Of a stretch of 64,000 bases of DNA, positions 50,787 through 58,447 are shown in pieces (the first letter of the stretch is position 1; every line of letters starts with the position of its first letter). The stretch comes from Mesorhizobium sp. GTDB lineage: Bacteria > Pseudomonadota > Alphaproteobacteria > Rhizobiales > Rhizobiaceae. The translations under genes and the position numbers were made by a program. Below the pieces are notes generated by a model. That model did not search any database. It was given only the letters and a program-made list of their open reading frames with translations, and was not told the DNA's origin. The stretch covers positions 1 through 64,000 of the forward strand of contig NZ_SUEG01000008.1 of NCBI RefSeq assembly GCF_005063415.1. Direction: 5' to 3'.

Positions 50787-51559
50787 CATCAGATCAGATC
50801 TGGCAACCCTTGGTGGAGGAACTGGCGAGCCGGCAACGGGCAAACCGTAAGGCAGAGTTCTGGCTGCGCGACGACGACGCCGTGGATCCGACGCCTGCGC
50901 TTGATCGGCTGCTCGACCTCACCGGTGAATTCGCGGTTCCGGTGACCCTGGCCGTCATTCCCGCCTTGACTGACGAGAAGCTTGCCGTTCGGCTTGACGA
51001 GGCGCCGCATGCCACGGTCGCCATCCATGGCTGGGCGCACCGAAATCATGCGCCCGAGGGCCAGAAGAAGCAGGAGCTCGGCGCGCATCGGCCACGCGAG
51101 GCGGTGCTCGATGATCTGGCTCGCGGGCTGTCGCACGTAACCGGCCTGCATGGCGCACGTGCCGTTCCGATGCTGGTGCCACCCTGGAACAGGATCGACG
51201 CCGGCTTGGTATCCGACCTTGGATCGATAGGATTTTCGGCATTGTCGGTCTATGGGCCGCCGAGGCCGGCTTCGCTGGCGGTCATCAACAGCAATGTCGA
51301 CATCATGGATTGGCATGGTACGCGCGGCTGCTGCGATCACGGCCTATTGGTTCAGGCTATCATCGCGCAATTGCAGCATGCATTCGATGGCGGCGAACCG
51401 GTCGGCCTGCTCACCCACCATCTCGTACATGATGAATCGGCCTGGCTTTTCCTCGAACGGCTGTTCACCGTCACCGCACAGACTGAAGCCTGCGCATGGC
51501 TTCCGATCAGGACATTGATCGGGCGCAGCGCCGGCAGAGCAATTCCAGGAAAAGTGTGA
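50783..51559 (+). CDS. polysaccharide deacetylase-like protein
   Basis: This 258-residue protein carries the marks of the NodB-homology TIM-barrel-like fold seen in divergent deacetylases: WLRDDDAV (~28-35, metal Asp pair), AIHGWAHRNHA (His motif, ~80-90) and MLVPPWNRID (~129-138, Arg/Pro-Trp motif). It probably removes acetyl groups from a glycan. It is translationally coupled to the GT4 gene. Its last residues (RAIPGKV) and stop codon are encoded by a rhizobial palindromic repeat that begins at 51536, so the original C-terminus has been replaced. Confidence 0.85.
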   Translation: MTSDQIWQPLVEELASRQRANRKAEFWLRDDDAVDPTPALDRLLDLTGEFAVPVTLAVIPALTDEKLAVRLDEAPHATVAIHGWAHRNHAPEGQKKQELGAHRPREAVLDDLARGLSHVTGLHGARAVPMLVPPWNRIDAGLVSDLGSIGFSALSVYGPPRPASLAVINSNVDIMDWHGTRGCCDHGLLVQAIIAQLQHAFDGGEPVGLLTHHLVHDESAWLFLERLFTVTAQTEACAWLPIRTLIGRSAGRAIPGKV

Positions 51560-51604
51560 ACGGTTTTCCGTCCGAAATTGCGTCAACAAAGAGATAGAGG
51601 AAAA
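51536..51604. repeat. rhizobial intergenic palindromic repeat, copy A
   Basis: It begins AGAGCAATTCCAGGAAAAG and ends AAATTGCGTCAACAAAGAG plus ATAGAGG. The same units recur at 57129-57220. Its internal symmetry (GGAAAAGTGTGAA / CGGTTTTCC and AATTCC / AAATTG) is typical of the mosaic elements scattered in Mesorhizobium-type genomes. This copy covers the end of the deacetylase gene. Confidence 0.8.
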
Positions 51605-51608
51605 TAGC

Positions 51609-52463
51609 TCAGCGCTTTTTGCGCAATGAGACTGGAAGTTTGAGCGTCTGGCCATCCCGCGCGGCAAAAGCGCCGGTAAACCTGTCCTTGGCCAGTTTCT
51701 CGATCTTGTCCAGTTCCTTGTCGGTGCGTGTCGGATCGTGGTGAAACAGGGCAAGCCCGCGCGCACCCGCCGCCTCACAGAGCTTGACGCCCTGTTGCCA
51801 CGTCGAGTGCCCGTAACCGCGGCGGCGTTCCATTTCCTCCTCGGTGTAGGTGCAATCGTAAATGACGAGGTCGGCATCTTCGATCAGGCCGAGCACCGCC
51901 TGATCGAGTTTGTCCGGCTCGTGCTCAGTGTCTGTGATCACCGCCACGACGCGGCCGCCCCATTCGACCCGGTAGCCTATGCAGCCGCCCGGATGGATAA
52001 GACTGCCCGTTCGGACCACCACCCCTTCGCGCGGGCGAAGCACGTCTCCGGATACGAAATCGCGATAGTCGAGGCTTGCCTTGCAGGCCTCCAGTTTCAC
52101 CGGAAACCACGGCGGCCGCATGAACTCATCGACCATCTGCCGGGTCGTCATGTGTCCTGCAAGATGCCCGGACCAAAGCGTAACCTTGGCGCTCCGGTCA
52201 TAGATCGGCGCAAAAGACGGCAGCCCGATGATGTGATCGTAATGGCAATGGGTGAAAAGCAGGTCGAAATCGGTCACGCCCAACGCCTGAAGCGCCGCGC
52301 CGGCAGGCCGTAGGCCAGAGCCTGCGTCGAACAGAAGCGTATGCTTACCGCATCGCATCTCGACGCAGATTGAGTTGCCGCCATAGCGAGAGAATTCTGG
52401 CCCTGATACCGAAATGCTGCCGCGGACACCCCAAAACCTGACCAGGAAAACGTTGTCGTCCAT
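51609..52463 (-). CDS. MBL-fold metallohydrolase
   Basis: This 284-residue metallo-beta-lactamase-fold enzyme has the metal motif THCHYDHIIGLP (~70-81, HxHxDH form), further ligands near HPGGCIGYRVEW, VITDTEHEPD and FHHDPTRTD, and the N-terminal FWGVRGSISVSGPEFSRYGGNSICVEM. That opening is typical of the phosphodiesterase/RNase Z-like branch. Because its immediate upstream neighbour on the same strand is a cyclic-nucleotide-binding protein, a cyclic-nucleotide or phosphodiester substrate is possible but unproven. GAAGGGG precedes the ATG at 52463. Confidence 0.9.
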   Translation of the reverse strand: MDDNVFLVRFWGVRGSISVSGPEFSRYGGNSICVEMRCGKHTLLFDAGSGLRPAGAALQALGVTDFDLLFTHCHYDHIIGLPSFAPIYDRSAKVTLWSGHLAGHMTTRQMVDEFMRPPWFPVKLEACKASLDYRDFVSGDVLRPREGVVVRTGSLIHPGGCIGYRVEWGGRVVAVITDTEHEPDKLDQAVLGLIEDADLVIYDCTYTEEEMERRRGYGHSTWQQGVKLCEAAGARGLALFHHDPTRTDKELDKIEKLAKDRFTGAFAARDGQTLKLPVSLRKKR

Positions 52464-52568
52464 GCTACCCCTTCGCCCATCATATCCAAACAACTGCTGC
52501 TAGGCGAGACAGGCTTTGTCCGGGTGATCTTCTCAGCGAGAGGACAGTGCCGTCACGACGGCGAGGCG

Positions 52569-53018
52569 TCATTTGGCGCTTCGTGCGTCGATCAGATCCG
52601 CGGTCGTATGGCTTAGGCGATCGGCAAGAACCCGCAATATCTCGATGGTCATTTCCGGGAACTCCCTCATAAGCCTCAGGAAATGATCCTTGCGGATTCT
52701 CAGGGCTTCCAGCGGACTTGCCGCTCTGACGGTGGCAGTGCGGGAGCTGTTGCACAATATGGCGATCTCGCCAACGATCGAATTTGGCTCCAGTTCGGCA
52801 ACTTTTATCGGTCCGCTGTCGGAATCGACAAGAATATCCGCCCTGCCTGAAAGGATGACATAGGCGGCGTCTCCCTCGTCGCCCTGCCGGAAAAGGATCT
52901 GGCCGGCGCTGTAGCTCACACGATCGGATGTGAACGCAAGCAGCTTGAGCTTTGTCGGCTCGATGGCAGAGAACAAGGGAACGCGTTGCAGCATTCCAAC
53001 TTCATCCTTGAGCAGCAT
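52569..53018 (-). CDS. stand-alone cyclic-nucleotide-binding domain protein
   Basis: This 149-residue protein is a single cNMP-binding (Crp-type) domain: LQRVPLFSAIEPTKLKLLAF, the beta roll with GQILFRQGDEGDAAYVILSGRADI, and the phosphate-binding cassette VGEIAILCNSSRTATVRA (Glu and Arg contacts). It ends with a C-helix (LRVLADRLSHTTADLI). There is no HTH, so it is not a transcription factor; it may relay cAMP/cGMP to a partner protein. The strong ribosome site GGAAGG precedes the ATG. It lies between the exporter and MBL genes on the same strand. Confidence 0.92.
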   Translation of the reverse strand: MLLKDEVGMLQRVPLFSAIEPTKLKLLAFTSDRVSYSAGQILFRQGDEGDAAYVILSGRADILVDSDSGPIKVAELEPNSIVGEIAILCNSSRTATVRAASPLEALRIRKDHFLRLMREFPEMTIEILRVLADRLSHTTADLIDARSAK

Positions 53019-53053
53019 TGTCGCAAACCTTCCAAAATTCGCGTTTGCCAGAC

Positions 53054-53178
53054 TAGAGCAACGGACGCCCAGATGGAATCAATTCTCTTTCCGGGATGGC
53101 GAGACAAACCACGCGAAAGGCCGCGAGCCCGATGTCGTGCACCGGCAGAATGATCCCATCTGCATGTCCGTTGCTCTA
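53054..53178. repeat. long imperfect inverted repeat, rhizobial palindromic element
   Basis: TAGAGCAACGGAC (53054-53066) and GTCCGTTGCTCTA (53166-53178) are perfectly complementary, and pairing continues inward with CAGATGGAATC and its counterpart near 53155-53163. The 125-bp element separates the exporter and cNMP-binding genes. Its right end supplies the TAG stop codon (read as CTA at 53176-53178) of the exporter gene. Confidence 0.75.
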
Positions 53179-55890
53179 TGACAACAGTTCCTTGAAGATA
53201 CCGTTCCCTGCCAAAAGTGTCTCGTGTGATCCGTCTTCCGCCAATTGACCCGAGTCGAAGACGATAACCCGATCGAACATCATCGCCATTGCCGGATTCG
53301 TCACGACCCACACAATTGCCGGCGAATGGCCGTCGCGCCTGGCTTCCTCGAGCACATTTCGCAGCACCTTATCCTGCATGCGCTGGTCGAGCGCCGACAG
53401 CGGCCGGTTGAGAATGAGAAAATCGGGACGCTTGAGCAAGGCACGGGCAACATCGAGCTTCTGTCGCTGTCCACCGGTGAGCCGCCTGCCGCCGGAGCCG
53501 ACGTTGAAGTCCAGGCCGACATCCAGAAGTTCGCCATAAAGCCCCAGTTCGTCAAGAATGTCATAGACGATGGAGCGTATGCGGTCCGGCGCGTCGGGAT
53601 GATTGTTGCCCACACGCCCGAACAGGACATTATCCATGACGGTGGCCGCGGCAATGTATTTGGCAGGATCATACCGTTCGACCGCATTGTGCAGCTCGGG
53701 CGGCAGGTCTTCATAGAACCGGTTGCGTGCAGCGACGATCTTGCTCATCAGCTCGTCGCTCAGCAGGCCGAAGCGGTGCCGGGGCTCGATATAGGCAAAG
53801 CTCAAGGTGACGATCATGGCGCGATCGTGCTCCGGAACCGCCTCGTAGGGACGGTTCTTGAGCCGTTGCAGCAAGGTTTCGTAGGCGGGTATCTCCTCCG
53901 CGCTCATGAAGGCAAGCTGCTGGAAGAACTGGTGATCGGGCGGCAGGTCGGCAAACAGCTCGATCGCCTGTTTGGCGATCTCCAAGCCCATTTCGTAGAG
54001 CGTGCGGTCGAGGCCGGCTTGCCTCAGCACGGAAGCAAAATAGGGATTGGCCGCCAGGGCCCTGTCGGCCAGTTCGGGGCCGGCGGCAGCGCCGAAGAGC
54101 AGGTTTTGGCCGATCGTTGCTTCCTTATTGTACGCGCCCGGTTCGAAAGGAACCACCAGTCCGCTCAGCCCTTCTTGTTCCAGCCGGGTCCGCAGCGCCG
54201 CACGCAGCTCGACGATCCGCCTGGCAAGTTCCGTGTGACGCGTGAGGTCGGCCGAAGAGCGCAAGCCAAGATCCAGAATGTCGCGCGACAGAACAACCGC
54301 GTCGAGCACCCGACGCACGGCTTCAAAGAGGTCGTGCGGGCCGGTAGCGCCAGCCGAAGCATAGTTGATCCAGTCGCTGTGGATATCAAGATCCGGATTG
54401 CCCGACCGGCGCGCCTCGTGGATGTTCCAGCGGTGCTGTTCTGCCGCAGCACCGTCATAAGGCACCGATGTCAGCGGCGCATGCTTCAACCCGTAGAGCA
54501 GGTTGTCGCGGAGGCTTGCCTGGAACAGGAAAACATCCGACGAGGCATACGACATGCGCCGTCCGGTTACTGCTTCGGGGAGTTCAAGCAGGTCGTCGGT
54601 GCCCGAAGCGACCCTTCCGCTGTCCGGCCAGTTCAGCCGCGCGAAGGCTTCTGCAAGCGCCTCCGCTCCACCTGTTGCGGTACTGACCAGCGCCACCGTC
54701 TCACCCGGCTTGACCTGGAGGGAGATGCGGTTGAGAAGCATTGCACCGCCATCGTCTGCTATGGACAGATTGATCGCCGAGAGCGGCTTGGTCATCGGAT
54801 CGGGATCGTCGATCGTCAATGCCCCGATTTTCGGCGCGATGAGACCTTCGACGGTGAACTGTTCAACGACCTGTTGATATTTGACCTGGACATCCTGCCG
54901 ATCCTGATCCCAGTCGATCAGTTCCTTCATCGGTCCGGGCAGGTCCTTGTAGGCGCCGATCACGGCCACGAGCTGGCCGACGTCCAGCCGCCCCAGGATA
55001 ACCAGATACCCGCCGATCATGTAGAACAGAAAGGGCGTGAGCTGCGCGAGAAAATTATTGAGGAACTTCACCATGAACTTCCATTGGTAAAGATCGAAGC
55101 GGATCTTGAAGATGAGCCCGAGCCGGGCAGCTATGTCGGCGCGCTCGTAGTTTGATGTATCGTGGACGTGAACCGCGCCGATGCCGTCGACGATTTCGCC
55201 AACCCGGCCCGAAAGCGCGCGCGCCGTCAACTGCCGTTGGCGCCCGAGCACGATCAGCCGCCGCCGCATTCGCGGGATGAGCACGATCTGGATCGCCACG
55301 ATCACGACCGCTATCATTCCGAGCCAGACGTTCTGGATCATGATGAACAGCATGGCCGTCAGCGCCTGGCCGCCGAGCAGCACCGGCTGCAGGAAGGCGT
55401 CGCCGATGAAGCCGCCCAGCGGCTCCACCTCGTCCTTCACCATAGTCGCCACTTCGGCGGATTTGACCCGCTTGAAGTAAACCGGCGGAAAACGCAGCAC
55501 ACGGTCGACCAGATCGAAGCGGATACGCCGCAGCATGCGTTCGCCGAGGCGGCCCTTGTAGGTGTTGATGTAGAATTTGAACAGGCCGTTGATGACGACT
55601 AGCAAGAGGAACACAAGGCTCAGGGCAAACAGGGTCTCTTTGCGGTCGAGCTGAAAACCGGAGAAGAACTGGACCTCTCCAATGAACGGCAGGTTATAGT
55701 GTAGCCTCATGAATGGCTGGGTCGCGCCCGGTTGCTCGAAGCCGCGACCTTGGATCGGTCCGTTGACGATCAGCTTCGGCAGGTCGAAGGACATGAAATA
55801 CGGGATCATCGAAAGCACGACGATCATCAATATCCAGAGCTGCTGCTTCTTGGTGTGCGTCCAGATATAGCGGGCTAGGCTGGCTTCCAT
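53176..55890 (-). CDS. ABC exporter-like protein with degenerate ATPase domain
   Basis: This ~904-residue protein has an N-terminal ABC exporter membrane domain (~1-330, six TM; intracellular loop RIRFDLVDRVLRFPP) and a highly altered ATPase domain. The Walker A position reads VSTATGGAEAL (no Lys), Walker B reads FLILNRP (Asp to Asn, Glu to Arg) and the switch His is Asn (VVTNP). Yet the signature LTGGQRQKLDVARALL is intact. Between the Q-loop (VFLFQASLRDN) and the signature lie ~347 residues instead of ~55. The insert contains two further N-(L/V)-L-F-G motifs. It may be a pseudo-ATPase transporter needing a partner. The start is set at the ATG at 55890; GTG at 55938 is possible. Confidence 0.85.
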   Translation of the reverse strand: MEASLARYIWTHTKKQQLWILMIVVLSMIPYFMSFDLPKLIVNGPIQGRGFEQPGATQPFMRLHYNLPFIGEVQFFSGFQLDRKETLFALSLVFLLLVVINGLFKFYINTYKGRLGERMLRRIRFDLVDRVLRFPPVYFKRVKSAEVATMVKDEVEPLGGFIGDAFLQPVLLGGQALTAMLFIMIQNVWLGMIAVVIVAIQIVLIPRMRRRLIVLGRQRQLTARALSGRVGEIVDGIGAVHVHDTSNYERADIAARLGLIFKIRFDLYQWKFMVKFLNNFLAQLTPFLFYMIGGYLVILGRLDVGQLVAVIGAYKDLPGPMKELIDWDQDRQDVQVKYQQVVEQFTVEGLIAPKIGALTIDDPDPMTKPLSAINLSIADDGGAMLLNRISLQVKPGETVALVSTATGGAEALAEAFARLNWPDSGRVASGTDDLLELPEAVTGRRMSYASSDVFLFQASLRDNLLYGLKHAPLTSVPYDGAAAEQHRWNIHEARRSGNPDLDIHSDWINYASAGATGPHDLFEAVRRVLDAVVLSRDILDLGLRSSADLTRHTELARRIVELRAALRTRLEQEGLSGLVVPFEPGAYNKEATIGQNLLFGAAAGPELADRALAANPYFASVLRQAGLDRTLYEMGLEIAKQAIELFADLPPDHQFFQQLAFMSAEEIPAYETLLQRLKNRPYEAVPEHDRAMIVTLSFAYIEPRHRFGLLSDELMSKIVAARNRFYEDLPPELHNAVERYDPAKYIAAATVMDNVLFGRVGNNHPDAPDRIRSIVYDILDELGLYGELLDVGLDFNVGSGGRRLTGGQRQKLDVARALLKRPDFLILNRPLSALDQRMQDKVLRNVLEEARRDGHSPAIVWVVTNPAMAMMFDRVIVFDSGQLAEDGSHETLLAGNGIFKELLS

Positions 55891-55907
55891 ATGCGACTGT
55901 GGACCCT

Positions 55908-56273
55908 TCAGTTGGAAGGATGCAGGATGTAAAAGCACCTGCTGGCGAATGGCGTATCGGCAATTTCTTCGTCGCCAACGGCAAGCTCGAAGCTGCTGTG
56001 CACGGACTTTGTACTGCGCTCAACGATGCAGGGAACCTGCGAGGCGGCGCGATCCGGTTCCGGCGGATGGTAGATGACAACGACATGGGCATTGTTGATC
56101 GGCGAAGAAAGCAGCTGGCCAAACGGTTCGCGGCTTCCGTAGGGCTTTGGCGAACAGCCGAACAGCACGAGGCCGCAGCTGCGCGGCTGGTGCCGGCGGA
56201 TGGACGCCGATGATCCGGACAGATGCAACAGGCACTCTCCGGCACCGGGCAATAGCCAAGCGGCTTGCAGCAT
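55908..56273 (-). CDS. hypothetical protein upstream of the ABC exporter, ~121 aa
   Basis: The frame from the ATG at 56273 (MLQAAWLLPGAGECLLHLSG) to a stop 17 bases before the exporter start has codon choice like its neighbours. It reads as a plausible small alpha/beta protein (RSCGLVLFGCSPKPYGSREPFGQLL; NNAHVVVIYHPPEPD; SFELAVGDEEIADTPF). I recognise no family. Position and strand suggest cotranscription with the exporter. An overlapping plus-strand frame (55899-56213) is less protein-like. It is divergent from the methyltransferase-like gene. Confidence 0.5.
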   Translation of the reverse strand: MLQAAWLLPGAGECLLHLSGSSASIRRHQPRSCGLVLFGCSPKPYGSREPFGQLLSSPINNAHVVVIYHPPEPDRAASQVPCIVERSTKSVHSSFELAVGDEEIADTPFASRCFYILHPSN

Positions 56274-56355
56274 GATCACGTCCGCGGAATCAAACAGTCT
56301 TGCGGGAGGCAAGATTGCGTTGTGTCGCCCAAAATCCCAACATACAAGACGAATT

Positions 56356-57027
56356 ATGATGGATGTCACGCAACCACGCAATGCCATGGACTGGCACGAG
56401 CAAGCCTTGGACCTCACGCGGGGAATTGCTGCTTATGTCGACTGCCCTCTCGTGGCAGGCCTGGCGCGCGTCGTCGCCAAGCATCCGAAGGCCGATATCG
56501 CCAACGCCTTCAACCACAAGCAGGTCGCCTGCAAGATGTGGGCGCTCGACAGGCTGTTCGAAAGCTGCGGCGGCCGGTTCGAGCACATATGGGTTCTGGG
56601 TGGATGGTACGGCGTATTGCCTGCAATGCTTTTCAACGATGCCCGCTTCGACATCGCGGCGGTCGATAGCATCGACATCGATCCCGAAGTCGCGCCGGTC
56701 GCCCGGACCCTCAACCGGGAAGCCGGCGACCGGTTCCGGGCGCTGACGGCAGATATGTACGAACTCGACTATGCGGCCGGGCGGCCCGACCTGATGGTCA
56801 ATACGAGCTGCGAACACATAGCCGATCTGCGCGCCTGGCTTGCTCTGCTTCCGCGGGGCACGAATGTACTGCTGCAATCGAACGATTATTTCAGCGAGCC
56901 GACGCACATCAACTGCGTGGCTTCACTTGCAGCCTTCGAAGCAATGGCGGCGCTACGGGAGGTGCGCTTCTCCGGCGAACTGCCGACAAAAAATTATACG
57001 CGCTTCATGCTGATTGGAACTGTTTAA
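56356..57027 (+). CDS. SAM-methyltransferase-like protein
   Basis: This 223-residue protein has the Rossmann pattern FEHIWVLGGWYGVLPAMLF (~80-97, motif-I-like with GGWYG), FDIAAVDSIDIDPEVAPVARTLN (motif II acidic residue) and a motif-IV-like PDLMVNTSCEHI. It lacks the strict GxGxG, so SAM binding is likely but not certain. The start is one of two adjacent ATGs (56356/56359). It ends at the beginning of a repeat mosaic. It lies between the exporter locus and the glycosyltransferase operon and may modify a sugar or lipid there. Confidence 0.75.
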   Translation: MMDVTQPRNAMDWHEQALDLTRGIAAYVDCPLVAGLARVVAKHPKADIANAFNHKQVACKMWALDRLFESCGGRFEHIWVLGGWYGVLPAMLFNDARFDIAAVDSIDIDPEVAPVARTLNREAGDRFRALTADMYELDYAAGRPDLMVNTSCEHIADLRAWLALLPRGTNVLLQSNDYFSEPTHINCVASLAAFEAMAALREVRFSGELPTKNYTRFMLIGTV

Positions 57028-57255
57028 TGCATTTCGCCCAAAAGTGCGTAGCGGTTTTGGGACAACGACATGCATAAAAACAGGACTTGAAGCGCGTCGC
57101 ACGAATCGCACCAGACGCGACGCGCGTTAGAGCAATTCCAGGAAAAGTGTGAAACGGTTTTCCCGGGAAAAAGCGCGTAGCGCTTTCCCTTGGGAATTGC
57201 GTCAAAACAAAGAGATAGAGCGGTTCGGCGTTTCCGTGAACCGATGAACCGCTCT
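57027..57255. repeat. mosaic of rhizobial palindromic elements, copy B and neighbours
   Basis: Four blocks fill the intergenic space. The first is a symmetric unit from ATGCAT to CGACATGCAT around CCCAAAA / TTTTGGG (57027-57075). The second is a GC hairpin GCGCGTCGC / GCGACGCGC (57092-57100, 57117-57125). The third is the AGAGCAATTCC unit shared with 51536-51604, enlarged by a GGGAAAAAGCGCG / CGCTTTCCC insert (57129-57220). The last is AGAGCGGTTC / GAACCGCTCT (57217-57226, 57246-57255), whose end supplies the stop codon of the downstream glycosyltransferase gene. Confidence 0.8.
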
Positions 57256-58447
57256 AGGATCTATCGTCTGTTTGATCATGAACCTTTCCGAAACCGGGCC
57301 CCACATTTAGGGACCATGTTCGATACCGCTCGCGCAGGATTTGCGCCGAGCGACGTGCGCCTTCCAGATCGAGATGATGCGCGGATGGCGTCGGCCCCCC
57401 AAGCGCCTGTTCGATCGCTTGCGCCAAACCTTCAGGTGTTAGGTCCTTTTCCATCAGCACCGTTGCAAGACCGAGTTCTTCGAGCATCAGGGCGCGAACC
57501 GTCTGTTCGGTTTCCCCGCCGGCTGCGAATGGAACGAGCAGGGAGCGACAACCCGCGCGCAGGACATCGCAGACCGTGTTGTAACCCGCCTGCGAGACTG
57601 ACAGGCGGGCGCCGGTCAGCAGGCTGGCGAAATCCTCGCGGAACCGGAAGATGGACAGGCCCGGCGTCGCATCGCGCGCGATGTCAAACTCGTCTTTCGG
57701 CAGGTTTGGGCCGGTGATCAAACACCATTTCCAAGCGTTGTTGGCATTCTGCGCCGCTGCGATGGTGGAGCTGACAAGGCTCTTTCCGGCAGCCCCGCCG
57801 CCAACCGACACCAGAACGTCGAAGCGCTCGGAGGCCGCGGGCGAGGGCGGCGCGGCAACGAGCCCTGTGTAGGTGACCTCGGCCCTGATCGCCCCAGCCA
57901 GTGGAAATGTCTTGTCGATGGTTGCGAAAGCCGGATCGCCGTGGACCAAAACGAGGTCGAAATGCCTGTTGATGAGATCGACCGTTTCCTCGTTTCGGCC
58001 CGGCTTGACGCGCTCCTGAAGGATATCACGGACGGACGTCGCCAGCAGCGGTCTGGGCGACGTCGCGTCGATGGCCTCGATCAGCGGCAAGAGTTCGAAA
58101 CGCATCTGCCGGCGTCCAAATGGAAACGCCTCGACAATGACGATATCAGGCCTGCAATCCCGGAATGCCTGCAGCAGCATCTCTGAACGCCATTTCTTGA
58201 AATCATCGTCGATGGGTTTGCCTTGCAGGTCGACAAGTCCGGAAAATCCTTCATCACCGGAGGTGACAGGTGGCAGGGTTACAGATTTTACACCCGGTCC
58301 CGGAAACCCCGCGATCGGCGCTCCGCCGGTCACGACGGTTACGTCAAACCCGTCATCGACCAGAGCCGCCGCAATGCGGCTGGCGCGCGCGAGATGGCCG
58401 ATACCGAGCAGGTGCTGGACATAGAAGAAAGCGCGCAGCCGCTTCAT
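57254..58447 (-). CDS. MurG-like (GT28-type) glycosyltransferase
   Basis: This ~397-residue GT-B enzyme begins MKRLRAFFYVQHLLGIGHLARASRIAAALV, the pattern of MurG/GT28-like transferases acting on long glycan or lipid acceptors. The C-terminal donor-binding half has VSVGGGAAGKSLV, SQAGYNTVCDVLRAGCRSLLVPF and the acidic/Gln motif GGETEQTVRA. It is the last gene of the three-gene operon and overlaps its neighbour by 4 bases (ATGA). The terminal codons adjoin a palindromic repeat. The donor and acceptor are unknown. Confidence 0.85.
   Translation of the reverse strand: MKRLRAFFYVQHLLGIGHLARASRIAAALVDDGFDVTVVTGGAPIAGFPGPGVKSVTLPPVTSGDEGFSGLVDLQGKPIDDDFKKWRSEMLLQAFRDCRPDIVIVEAFPFGRRQMRFELLPLIEAIDATSPRPLLATSVRDILQERVKPGRNEETVDLINRHFDLVLVHGDPAFATIDKTFPLAGAIRAEVTYTGLVAAPPSPAASERFDVLVSVGGGAAGKSLVSSTIAAAQNANNAWKWCLITGPNLPKDEFDIARDATPGLSIFRFREDFASLLTGARLSVSQAGYNTVCDVLRAGCRSLLVPFAAGGETEQTVRALMLEELGLATVLMEKDLTPEGLAQAIEQALGGPTPSAHHLDLEGARRSAQILRERYRTWSLNVGPGFGKVHDQTDDRS

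Noticed and set aside
53245-55155. 636-codon plus-strand frame opposite the ABC exporter
   Set aside because: Antisense shadow caused by high GC third positions; composition is unlike a protein, and the exporter frame has clear motifs.
55899-56213. Plus-strand 104-codon frame upstream of the methyltransferase-like gene
   Set aside because: The opposite-strand frame (55908-56273) has better codon use, more protein-like sequence and a position fitting the exporter operon.
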